DNA from: Pirellulaceae bacterium
Lineage (GTDB): Bacteria; Planctomycetota; Planctomycetia; Pirellulales; Pirellulaceae
Reading direction: 5' to 3'
DNA: 13,846 nucleotides
NCBI GenBank assembly: GCA_030744095.1
Contig: JASLRF010000573.1
Span: 1 to 13,846 of the forward strand
Shown here: positions 1-7,831 of the stretch, in pieces
How positions within the stretch are numbered: the first letter of the stretch is position 1
Layout: every line of letters begins with the position of its first letter
Made by a program: the position numbers and the translations under genes
Notes under the pieces: model-generated
Told to the model about the DNA's origin: nothing
Database searches by the model: none
The model's input: only the letters and a program-made list of their open reading frames with translations

Positions 1-1
1 C

Positions 2-209
2 CGTAGCCCAGGGTCAGCGGCGCAGCCGCGCCACCCTGGGTAATGGGAATGGAGAACATTTGCACGCTGAAGGCGTGCGACACTCCCGAGATGTGCAACG
101 CCTTCAGCGTTGATTTGGTTCGTTCGGTATCGCAACCCAGGATGGCGCGTCGCGGCTGCGCCGCTTTGCTTACCCTGGGCTACGATGTACAACGCCTTCG
201 GCGTTGTAC
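2..209. repeat. Hairpin-rich inverted-repeat cluster
   Basis: This stretch is built from nested inverted repeats. CGTAGCCCAGGGT (2-14) is the exact reverse complement of bases 172-184. GCGGCGCAGCCGCG (17-30) is the exact reverse complement of 151-164. Local hairpins also occur: CCCAGGGT/ACCCTGGG (7-14/33-40), GCACGC/GCGTGC (62-67/73-78), CAACGC/GCGTTG (96-101/107-112) and GTACAACGC/GCGTTGTAC (187-195/201-209). The last three share a core of the type CGCCTTCRGCG or its complement. The look is that of an interspersed REP-like intergenic repeat. Short reading frames here are compositional by-products and are not called as genes. The repeat may continue to the left of the window. Confidence 0.75.
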
Positions 210-253
210 GTGTCTAACCTGGCTGCAGTGCTAGTGGAATGCATGAAGCGAGG

Positions 254-300
254 AAGTCGGGGGACAGGTCGACACGCGCGACGGCGCGAGAAACCGACTT
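254..300. repeat. Inverted repeat next to a stop codon
   Basis: AAGTCGG (254-260) and CCGACTT (294-300) are exact reverse complements flanking a 33-base CG-rich interior that contains CGCGCGACGGCGCG. The right arm abuts the stop codon (301-303) of the minus-strand gene, so it would form a stem-loop in that gene's 3' untranslated RNA. There is no long T-run, so factor-independent termination is only a possibility. It may equally be part of the adjoining repeat cluster. Confidence 0.4.
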
Positions 301-822
301 TCAGTGAAGTTGATCCGCAAATGCCAAGAATTGTGCCTGCTTGAAATTCGTGGTCACCTTATCCTCCACGATACGTTTCCAGATCAACAGACGAGGTTCC
401 CCGTCTCGTTGATCGGCCATCAGTCCGCGTGCTTCAATCCACACATCCGGTTTGAGAACATAGATGAATGAGAGCGGTCCCTTGAATCCTCTGCCTTTTT
501 GCGGGCCGGCGGTCACGCGAAGATCAAAAAACGTAAACACCCTGACTTGGTCGTTGACGCTGAGCTTAAAATCCGCCGTGTGGCTTTGAAGCAATTCGCC
601 TTTCTCGTCAAACCGTTCGACCGTCGATTTCGTGCCCTTGATCGTTTGCACATTGAGAATCGTTCTGCCGCCAGCGCGTAATGTCGTTTCCCATTTGCCC
701 TGGAGTTTGGTCAGATCGCGTTGCGCTTCGTCGTCAATGCGATCCTCTTCTGCTAAACAGACTGAATGAGGTAACCCGGCCAAGAGAATTCCAAAGACGG
801 CGATGATGAAACACCTCTTCAT
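301..822 (-). CDS. Secreted TIGR03067-like protein
   Basis: This 173-residue protein has a clear N-terminal signal peptide: MKRC, then a hydrophobic stretch to about residue 22, with likely cleavage after Cys-Leu-Ala (about residue 24). The mature part opens with DLTKLQGKWE (37-46), the hallmark 'LxxLQGxW' start of the planctomycete family TIGR03067. It continues with predicted beta strands and ends in LLIWKR (145-150), matching the family's beta-sandwich-like layout. The biochemical role of the family is unknown. The start at 822 is chosen over an upstream TTG at 870 because AGGAG lies 7 bases before it and the signal peptide begins there. The gene diverges from the TIM-barrel gene across 286 bp. 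Family assignment is by pattern only and this member is diverged; a DUF1579-like lipocalin relative is an alternative. Confidence 0.75.
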   Translation of the reverse strand: MKRCFIIAVFGILLAGLPHSVCLAEEDRIDDEAQRDLTKLQGKWETTLRAGGRTILNVQTIKGTKSTVERFDEKGELLQSHTADFKLSVNDQVRVFTFFDLRVTAGPQKGRGFKGPLSFIYVLKPDVWIEARGLMADQRDGEPRLLIWKRIVEDKVTTNFKQAQFLAFADQLH

Positions 823-1108
823 TGTTTTGGCTCCTAATAACACAAATGACTCACACGATATGTTGAGCATAGCCGTTTGCCGTCCGCGTACAAGCCTCCG
901 GATCTTCCAATGGGCGGGCTGCTCTTATGGACAACTCGAAGCTCTGACAGAACGGTAACGTGGCATCGGAAAGGTCAGCTCAAAAACCTTGTGATGCACG
1001 GTGTTGGCATGTTATCTTCAGCGAGTGGACCGACATTGCAAATCAAAGTCCGTTGCGGTTCGTGATCGTTAAACCTACAGCTTGCCAATCTTGATCGGAG
1101 ACTATTTC
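823..1108. other. Divergent intergenic region
   Basis: These 286 bp separate two divergent start codons and must hold both promoters. Shine-Dalgarno sequences are visible at each end: AGGAG for the minus gene and GGAG at about 1097-1100 for the plus gene. I found no confident -35/-10 pair, operator or conserved RNA here. A 62-codon open frame (877-1065) lacks any recognisable feature and is not called. Confidence 0.5.
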
Positions 1109-2011
1109 ATGGACCATTTTTCACGTCGTCGGTTCTTGGGGTGTTGCGCGGGTGTTGCGGCGACCAGCGTCTGGGAGCCCTTGTTGGCGCGTGCTGCCAA
1201 AGAGGTCCCAGTGCCACCCGGGTTTGATATGGCCTATGGGCTCGTCACGTACCAGTGGGGAAAGGACTGGGATCTGCCGACGTTGATTCGTAACTGCGAA
1301 AAAGCAGGCGTCGCCGGTGTCGAACTTCGCACCACGCACGCTCATGGCGTGGAACCAACGCTGGATGCGAAGCAGCGGGCCGAAGTTAAGCGTGCCTTCC
1401 AGCAGAGCCCCGTCGTTCTCGTCGGAATTGGCAGCAACGAACGGTTCGATAACCCCGATCCGGCGGTCGTCAAGAAGGCGATCGAAGCGTCCAAGGCGTT
1501 TATTCGCTTGAGCCACGATGTTGGCAGTAGTGGAGTGAAGGTCAAGCCGGATCGCTTCCACGACAATGTACCACACGAAAAGACCATCGAACAGATTGGC
1601 AAGGCACTGAACGAGCTGGGTGAGTACGGTGCCGGGCTCGGCCAACAGGTTCGTTTAGAAGTCCATGGCCAGTGTGCCGCACTACCCACGATCAAAGCCA
1701 TCATGGACGTGGCCGATGATCCGAATGTTGCCCTTTGTTGGAATTCGAACAAACAGGATCTTCAAGGAAATGGACTGGCGGCTAACTACGCGCTGGTCAA
1801 GAAGCGATTTGGTGCCACCTGTCACGTACGCGAATTGGACAGCAAGGATTATCCGTACCAAGAGCTGATCAATCTGATGGTCAAGGACGACTACGCCGGA
1901 TACGTGATGCTCGAGGCATCGAGCCAACCGGTGGATCGCGTGGCGGCATTGCGGGCGCAGGTGACATTGTTCAAGAAGATGGTGGCGACGGCACAGAAAT
2001 CGATCGGCTAG
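1109..2011 (+). CDS. Tat-exported TIM-barrel isomerase/epimerase-like protein
   Basis: This 300-residue protein belongs by pattern to the xylose isomerase-like TIM-barrel superfamily (sugar phosphate isomerase/epimerase, AP endonuclease family 2 fold). The N terminus carries a twin-arginine motif, SRRRFLG (residues 5-11), a hydrophobic segment and a likely Ala-Arg-Ala cleavage site near 30. The folded enzyme is therefore probably exported by the Tat system. Strand-end motifs typical of the barrel are GVELRT (70-75), VRLEVHG (181-187), CWNSN (210-214), CHVRE (238-242) and MLEAS (268-272). They supply Glu184, His239 and Glu269 as likely metal ligands; the usual acidic ligand at strand 6 appears as Asn212. 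The substrate cannot be deduced. The start at 1109 is preferred over TTG 1082 because GGAG sits 8 bases upstream and the Tat signal then begins near the terminus. It converges on aguA. Confidence 0.85.
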   Translation: MDHFSRRRFLGCCAGVAATSVWEPLLARAAKEVPVPPGFDMAYGLVTYQWGKDWDLPTLIRNCEKAGVAGVELRTTHAHGVEPTLDAKQRAEVKRAFQQSPVVLVGIGSNERFDNPDPAVVKKAIEASKAFIRLSHDVGSSGVKVKPDRFHDNVPHEKTIEQIGKALNELGEYGAGLGQQVRLEVHGQCAALPTIKAIMDVADDPNVALCWNSNKQDLQGNGLAANYALVKKRFGATCHVRELDSKDYPYQELINLMVKDDYAGYVMLEASSQPVDRVAALRAQVTLFKKMVATAQKSIG

Positions 2012-2024
2012 TGCGTGTCGCACT
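2010..2024 (+). terminator. Possible hairpin terminator
   Basis: AGTGCG (2010-2015) and CGCACT (2019-2024) form a perfect 6-bp stem with a TGT loop, starting inside the TAG stop codon of the TIM-barrel gene. No T-run follows, so this is at best a weak or factor-assisted terminator. The remaining bases to 2147 separate two convergent genes and show nothing else. Confidence 0.25.
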
Positions 2025-2147
2025 GACGTGTAGCGTTCACCGCGATCTGTTTCATGAGTCCAAACGGCAAAAATCCGCTACCGTGAATAGGCACGCGCTC
2101 TAGGCAATGTTCCGTGAAGTGAAGTGCACGCTCAGCCGAAATACGCC

Positions 2148-3227
2148 TTAGCCGTCGTTGAAATGACATGGCTGTTGCTGTGAGAGGCAGTGGAACGCGC
2201 CTAGCCCCCACACCATGTCGACGGCCGGCAATCCGATCACGGCGCGACTGGGTAGCAGTTCTCGCATGATGGCCACGGCCTGTGCGTCGGCGGGATCGTC
2301 GAATTGCGGTACGATGACACCGCCATTGACGATATAGAAATTGCAGTAGCTGGCTGGAAGACGATGGCCATCGTGGAACTTGGGTTGGGGCAACGGCAAC
2401 GGAACGACATCCAACGCCGCGCCATCCTGGTCGGTCATCGCTTGCAATTGCGCCAGATTTTCGCGTAGCGGCGCATCATTGGGGTCGGACCGATCAGTGG
2501 TCGTGGCGGCGACGACGGTCTTCGGGCCGACGAACCGGGCGAGTTGGTCGATGTGGCCGTCCGTGTCGTCTCCGGCAAGGTCACCGCGCTCGATCCAAAT
2601 CACGTGCTTTGCCGCCAGATAGTCACGAAACAGACGCTCGAAATCCTGGCGGTGCAAACGTGGATTGCGATTTGGATTCAGCAGACACGATGGTGTTGTC
2701 AGCACCGTCCCCTGTCCGTTGCCTTCGATCGCGCCTCCCTCCAACACGACGTCGACGGAAAACCGTTGGCAGTCGAGCTGCGTGGCGATCCGTGCGGGAA
2801 CGGCGTTGTCGTGGTCGAACGGTGGGTACTTGTCTCCCCAGGCGTTGTATTGCCAGTCGATCAATGCGAGGGTTTCATCGGGTCGATCACCCTGTGTCAT
2901 TGTCTGTGGCGATTGAACGAGAAACGTCGGCCCGTGATCACGACACCAGGCGTCGTTGGTTGGAATATCATGCAAGGTGACGTTACTTAGTTGACCGACG
3001 TGCGCCCTTGCGTTTGCAAGTGTGCTTTCGCCGCCAGCGAGAATCTGAACCGGTTCGAATTCCGCGATTGCGCGGACGAATGCGGCGAATTGCGGGGGAA
3101 TGTAGTCGAAAATCCCTGGCCACGTTTCGGCATTGTGGGGCCAAGATAGCCACGTCGCCGTGTGCGTTTCCCATTCGGCGGGCCAGTGGTAGCCAAGTGC
3201 CGCCGGTGTAGCGTCAGCGTGCGTCAT
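2148..3227 (-). CDS. aguA: Agmatine deiminase
   Basis: The gene encodes a 359-residue peptidyl-arginine-deiminase-fold enzyme that hydrolyses agmatine to N-carbamoylputrescine and ammonia in the cytoplasm. Family signatures are all present: NDAWCRDHGPTF (91-102), EGGAIEGNGQGT (163-174) followed by LLNPNRNP (182-189), DDTDGHIDQLARF (220-232) and the C-terminal catalytic-cysteine motif FHCLSQQQP (345-353), with nucleophile Cys347. The catalytic His is probably His225. Length is normal for the family. The ATG at 3227 is chosen because the conserved protein begins just after it and the next in-frame start upstream lies well inside aguB. The gene overlaps the end of aguB by 14 bp, implying translational coupling and transcription from the promoter upstream of aguB. 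Its product is the substrate of AguB. Confidence 0.95.
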   Translation of the reverse strand: MTHADATPAALGYHWPAEWETHTATWLSWPHNAETWPGIFDYIPPQFAAFVRAIAEFEPVQILAGGESTLANARAHVGQLSNVTLHDIPTNDAWCRDHGPTFLVQSPQTMTQGDRPDETLALIDWQYNAWGDKYPPFDHDNAVPARIATQLDCQRFSVDVVLEGGAIEGNGQGTVLTTPSCLLNPNRNPRLHRQDFERLFRDYLAAKHVIWIERGDLAGDDTDGHIDQLARFVGPKTVVAATTTDRSDPNDAPLRENLAQLQAMTDQDGAALDVVPLPLPQPKFHDGHRLPASYCNFYIVNGGVIVPQFDDPADAQAVAIMRELLPSRAVIGLPAVDMVWGLGAFHCLSQQQPCHFNDG

Positions 3228-4089
3228 CGAGCATCCGTTGGTTGAGCCCGCCGTAGGCGTCGATGCGGCGGTCCCTGAGGAACGGCCAATGCGTTCTCGC
3301 AACGTCGATCAAATCCAAGTCGCAATCGACATGCAAGATCTGTTCGACCGTATGCCCGGCGCGGGCCATCACTGTCCCATAGGGGTCGCAGACGAACGAC
3401 GCGCCCCAGAATTCGAGATCTCCTTCGTGGCCAGTTCGGTTCGGTGCGGCGACAAAAATCCCGTTGGCAATGGCATGACTGCGCATCATCGTTTCCCAAG
3501 CCGCATGTTGGGTTGCGCCGCAGGCCTCTTTTTCATCGGCAAGCCAACCGATGGCAGTCGGGTAGAAGAGAATTTCGGCACCGGCAAGCGCCGTCAACCG
3601 CGCGGCCTCGGGAAACCATTGATCCCAGCAAACGCAAACACCAATCTGACCGAACCGCGTGGCAAAGCTACGAAAGCCGAGATCGCCGGGTGTGAAATAG
3701 AACTTCTCGTAGAACTGCGGATCGTCTGGAATGTGCATTTTGCGGTAGAGGCCGCAGAGACCGCCGTCGACGTCAAAGACGACCGCTGTGTTGTGATACA
3801 CACCGGCGGTGCGCCGTTCAAACAACGATCCCACGACTACAATCTCGTGCTCTCGTGCGGCTTCGCTCAAAGCCTGGCTTGTCGGTCCGGGAATCGGTTC
3901 GGCATCAGAAAATCGATCGTGGTCTTCGCGCTGGCAGGGGTACGGGGTTGCAAACAACTCTTGTAAACAGACGACGTGCGCACCTCGTGCGGCCGCTTCG
4001 CTGATCTTGCGCAGCGCCGTGGCCACATTTTCATCCTTCGACGAGGTGCATTGCATCTGCACCAATGCGACGGCAGTCGTTCGAGTCAT
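3214..4089 (-). CDS. aguB: N-carbamoylputrescine amidase
   Basis: This 291-residue nitrilase-superfamily enzyme hydrolyses N-carbamoylputrescine to putrescine, CO2 and ammonia, completing the agmatine route to polyamines. The Glu-Lys-Cys triad is visible: Glu44 in CLQELF, Lys117 in YRKMHIP and Cys154 in CVCWDQWFPEA. The context YEKFYFTPGD (127-136) and the C-terminal RRIDAYGGL (274-282) are typical of the carbamoylputrescine branch. The adjacency to aguA makes the specificity assignment strong. The ATG at 4089 is preferred over TTG 4107 because family members start a few residues before the first strand (AVALVQMQ); no strong Shine-Dalgarno is seen at either. It is the first gene of the minus-strand pair and diverges from bioD across 71 bp. 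Confidence 0.95.
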   Translation of the reverse strand: MTRTTAVALVQMQCTSSKDENVATALRKISEAAARGAHVVCLQELFATPYPCQREDHDRFSDAEPIPGPTSQALSEAAREHEIVVVGSLFERRTAGVYHNTAVVFDVDGGLCGLYRKMHIPDDPQFYEKFYFTPGDLGFRSFATRFGQIGVCVCWDQWFPEAARLTALAGAEILFYPTAIGWLADEKEACGATQHAAWETMMRSHAIANGIFVAAPNRTGHEGDLEFWGASFVCDPYGTVMARAGHTVEQILHVDCDLDLIDVARTHWPFLRDRRIDAYGGLNQRMLDDAR

Positions 4090-4091
4090 GA

Positions 4092-5009
<918 letters not shown>

Positions 5010-5020
5010 TGAGTTTCCGC

Positions 5021-6214
5021 CTACAGCACGTCTGCGATTGCCGTGCAAAGTCGATCCATGTTGCCCGGAGTAATCCCTGCAACATTGATCCGGCCGCCGG
5101 CGGTCACAACGTAGACCGAATGCTTGTTGCGGAGTTCGTCGACTTGCATTGGTGAAAGTCCGGAGAACGAGAACATCCCGTTCTGTGCGGCAATAAACGA
5201 GAAATCGTGTCCTGGCGCCTTGTCTCGCATGGCCTCGACGAAGAGTGCCCGCATCGAATTGATCCGGTCGCGCATGACCGTCAGTTCTTGTTCCCACTGA
5301 GCTCGTAATTCTGAATCAGACAGCACGGCGGCAACGATCGCTGCTCCGTGTTGAGGTGGATTGGAATAGTTCGTGCGCACGCAAACTTTGGCATGACTGA
5401 GTGCGGCGGCTGCGGCGGCCGGCTCGTCTGCAATCAGCGTCAGTGCGCCCACACGCTCCGAATAGAGACCAAAGTTTTTTGAAAACGAGCTGCATACGAT
5501 CGCTTCGGTTCCGTCCCTGCAAACTTCGTGCAGGCCGCGCACGTCCGTTTCCAAGCTTTCGCCAAAGCCTTGATAGGCGAGGTCGATCAACGGCAGTAGA
5601 GCGCGTTGGCGCACTACGTCGCCGATTCTCTTCCACTGTTGGGGCGTGGGGTCGATGCCGGTAGGGTTGTGGCAGCAACCGTGCAAGAGCACGACGTCAC
5701 CAGAAGGGATCTCCTGAAGAGAACCAAGCATGGCTTCAAAGTCCAAGCCAACACCGGCAGCGTCAATGTACTCGTAAGTTTCGATCTGGCAGTCGGCGGC
5801 TGCAAAAACTTTTGGGTGATTGACCCAGGTGGGCTTGCTGCACCAGACCGTTGCGGCAGGCAGCTTCTTCCTGAGGAAATCAGCCGCGACGCGTAAGGCA
5901 CCCGTTCCGCCCGGAGTCTGCAGACTGACCGACCGACCGGACTTGACGATTTCATGATCCACACCGAACAGCAATTCGCGCGTTAACTGGCCGAACTGTG
6001 GCAGGCCGTCGATTGCCAAATAGCTCTTGCTTGCCTCTTGATCAACCAAACGCTGTTCGGCCGCCTTGACGCAATCCAATACCGGCGTCTGTCCCGTCGC
6101 GTCTTTGTATACGCCAACACCCAAGTTGATCTTGTCAGGGTTGGGGTCGCTCTGAAACGCTACATTCAGGCCCAAGATGGCGTCCGGTGGAGCCGTATCA
6201 AGATGTTCGAACAT
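5021..6214 (-). CDS. Aspartate/aromatic aminotransferase
   Basis: This 397-residue class I aminotransferase (fold type I, PLP enzyme) is of the AspC/TyrB type, exchanging amino groups between aspartate or aromatic amino acids and 2-oxoglutarate. Motifs seen include GVGVYKD (32-38), TPGGTGALR (100-108), PTWVNH (128-133), CHNPTG (181-186), DLAYQGFG (211-218), the PLP lysine Lys246 in SFSKNFGLYSERVG, the substrate arginine Arg280 in VRTNYSNPP and Arg375 in GGRINVAG. Retention of the Arg280 equivalent fits acidic substrates; aspC and tyrB cannot be separated from sequence alone, so no symbol is given. The start at 6214 is chosen because MFEHLDTAPPD matches the family N terminus and AGGA lies about 9 bases before it; an upstream in-frame ATG at 6268 adds a non-family extension. 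Confidence 0.93.
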   Translation of the reverse strand: MFEHLDTAPPDAILGLNVAFQSDPNPDKINLGVGVYKDATGQTPVLDCVKAAEQRLVDQEASKSYLAIDGLPQFGQLTRELLFGVDHEIVKSGRSVSLQTPGGTGALRVAADFLRKKLPAATVWCSKPTWVNHPKVFAAADCQIETYEYIDAAGVGLDFEAMLGSLQEIPSGDVVLLHGCCHNPTGIDPTPQQWKRIGDVVRQRALLPLIDLAYQGFGESLETDVRGLHEVCRDGTEAIVCSSFSKNFGLYSERVGALTLIADEPAAAAAALSHAKVCVRTNYSNPPQHGAAIVAAVLSDSELRAQWEQELTVMRDRINSMRALFVEAMRDKAPGHDFSFIAAQNGMFSFSGLSPMQVDELRNKHSVYVVTAGGRINVAGITPGNMDRLCTAIADVL

Positions 6215-6378
6215 GGGAGGATTCCTGGCGTGAATCTGGCGACCAGAAGCCGGACACACTGAGTTCAAAAACGAGGCTAGTTGATGATGTCACAAAAGCG
6301 AATACCGTTGCCTGCCGGCGGCGAAATCAGAGTAACCAGTGACTTGGGATTCCTTGCCCAATGCACCCACGCGGGCGG

Positions 6379-6408
6379 TTGACGATCGTACTCACGGCGT
6401 GGGACAAT
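6379..6408 (+). promoter_or_regulatory. Candidate sigma-70-like promoter
   Basis: TTGACG (6379-6384) and GACAAT (6403-6408) are separated by 18 bases and point toward the inositol-phosphate synthase, about 185 bases upstream of its start. Planctomycete promoters are poorly defined, so this is a pattern match only. Confidence 0.25.
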
Positions 6409-6566
6409 CATCGTAGCTTGAGGGTTCGCCTCCAGGTAGGCCCCGTTTGTGGTCGAGCGCCTCTCGCGACACTCCTTAATGCACTCCAGCGGTGGCCTCG
6501 ACCGCGACGCTCCCCGCGTCTATTTTTTCAGATCGCCGCTCGCGTTACTTTCCGTGGCGAATTCGT

Positions 6567-6580
6567 AGAAACCCGTTTCT
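6567..6580. repeat. 14-bp palindrome before synthase start
   Basis: AGAAAC-CC-GTTTCT is a perfect 6-bp inverted repeat with a 2-base centre, ending 13 bases before the ATG of the inositol-phosphate synthase. The short centre makes a protein-binding operator more likely than an RNA hairpin. It could also be chance. Confidence 0.35.
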
Positions 6581-6593
6581 GGCGATAGTAAAG

Positions 6594-7793
6594 ATGAAAA
6601 AGCAACGTATTGGTGCCTGGCTTCTGGGAGCTCAGGGCGGCGTGGCGACGACCACGATTGTCGGCCTGATCGCGTTAAAAAACGGCCTGACTGGAAATCA
6701 AGGACTGGTGAGCGCCTTGCCCCAATTTGCCGGTCTCGATCTGTTGGACTGGGGTGACCTGGTGGTCGGTGGGCACGATATTCGCGAGACGACGCTGTAC
6801 GACGAGGCGATGAAGTTGGCCAATGTCAGTCGAGCGATCGACGGAAACCTGGTCGAACGGATCAAGGCTGAGCTGGACGAAATCGACACGCGGCTGCGCC
6901 CCGGGGTCTTATTCAACGTCGGAGCCACGATCGAGGCGTTCGCCACGGACCAGTTGCGCGGCCAAGCCGAGTCACCTCGGGCATCGATCTCGCGGGTCCA
7001 AAAGGACCTGCAGGAATTCACGCAGGAAAATGATCTCGATCAAGTGATTGTGGTTAACGTCGCTTCGACGGAGCCACCCATCGATCCTGAATCGCTGCCA
7101 GCGACCTGGGACGAACTTAACAGCACACTGGAAGATCCGGCATCCTGCCCACTGGCCGCCAGTTCGCTCTACGCCATCGCGACGCTGGCATTGGGAATCC
7201 CCTTCGTCAATTTTACGCCATCGCTCGGTTCGGCTCCCGAGGCAATTTGCGAATTGGCACTAGCGGCCGACACATGTCACATGGGGCACGACGGCAAGAC
7301 CGGCGAGACATTGCTTAAGAGCTCTTTGGCTCCGATGTTTGCCAATCGCAACCTGGAAGTCATGAGCTGGGTGGGCCACAACATCTTTGGCAACATGGAC
7401 GGTAAAGTGCTGGATGACCCTGCGAACAAGAAAACGAAAGTCACCAGCAAGGACCGATTGCTGGGACAGATTTTCGGGTATTCGCCACAAACTTTGGTCA
7501 GCATCGAGTACATCGAAAGTCTGGGAGATTGGAAGACCGCCTGGGATCATATCCACTTCCGCGGGTTTCTGGGCACGCCAATGATGATGCAGTTTACCTG
7601 GCAAGGTTGTGACTCGTTGTTGGCGGCGCCGCTGGTGCTGGACCTGATTCGATTTACCGAACGTGCGCATCGGCGTGGCGACCGTGGCTTGCTGACGTTC
7701 CTGGCAAGCTTCTTCAAGAGTCCGCTGGGCATCGACGAAAACAGTTTTGTTCGCCAGTTTCAGTTTCTCGAGGACTGGGCGGAGACGGTGTAA
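6594..7793 (+). CDS. myo-Inositol-1-phosphate synthase
   Basis: This 399-residue enzyme cyclises glucose 6-phosphate to inositol 1-phosphate (1D-myo-inositol 3-phosphate) using bound NAD+. It is the committed step to inositol lipids and inositol-based solutes. The N terminus has the Rossmann NAD loop GAWLLGAQGGVATT (7-20). The family core is evident in VNFTPSLGSAPE (205-216), GHDGKTGETLLKSSLAP (231-247) with the catalytic-site lysines Lys235 and Lys242, and GHNIFGNMDG (261-270). The C-terminal domain is marked by SIEYIESLGDWK (303-314) and HFRGFLGTPMMMQ (321-333). Length fits the compact prokaryotic type. The ATG at 6594 is preferred to an upstream in-frame ATG at 6492 because the Rossmann strand begins immediately after it, although no strong ribosome-binding site is seen. 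It converges on the serine hydrolase gene with 38 bp between stops. Confidence 0.93.
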   Translation: MKKQRIGAWLLGAQGGVATTTIVGLIALKNGLTGNQGLVSALPQFAGLDLLDWGDLVVGGHDIRETTLYDEAMKLANVSRAIDGNLVERIKAELDEIDTRLRPGVLFNVGATIEAFATDQLRGQAESPRASISRVQKDLQEFTQENDLDQVIVVNVASTEPPIDPESLPATWDELNSTLEDPASCPLAASSLYAIATLALGIPFVNFTPSLGSAPEAICELALAADTCHMGHDGKTGETLLKSSLAPMFANRNLEVMSWVGHNIFGNMDGKVLDDPANKKTKVTSKDRLLGQIFGYSPQTLVSIEYIESLGDWKTAWDHIHFRGFLGTPMMMQFTWQGCDSLLAAPLVLDLIRFTERAHRRGDRGLLTFLASFFKSPLGIDENSFVRQFQFLEDWAETV

Positions 7794-7831
7794 AACTCGC
7801 GGCTGATCAATAACGAAATGGCGTTGTCAAC

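Larger units (their letters stand above)
6215..6593. other. Divergent intergenic region, 379 bp
   Basis: The region separates the divergent aminotransferase and inositol-phosphate synthase starts. It holds a candidate plus-strand promoter (6379-6408) and a 14-bp palindrome (6567-6580) just before the synthase start. A minor open frame at 6361-6588 shows no codon or motif support and is not called. No RNA gene was recognised. Confidence 0.5.

Noticed and set aside
43..234. 63-codon frame at the left edge
   Set aside because: It is made of inverted-repeat sequence and has no protein-like pattern.
1..300. CRISPR array at the left edge
   Set aside because: The repeated units are inverted hairpins of varying length without regular direct repeats or spacers.
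1121..1645. 174-codon antisense frame within the TIM-barrel gene
   Set aside because: It has no recognisable motif and sits opposite a well-supported gene.
3238..3966. 242-codon open frame antisense to aguB
   Set aside because: It lies wholly inside a gene with a complete catalytic triad and shows no domain, so it is a shadow of GC-rich codon use.
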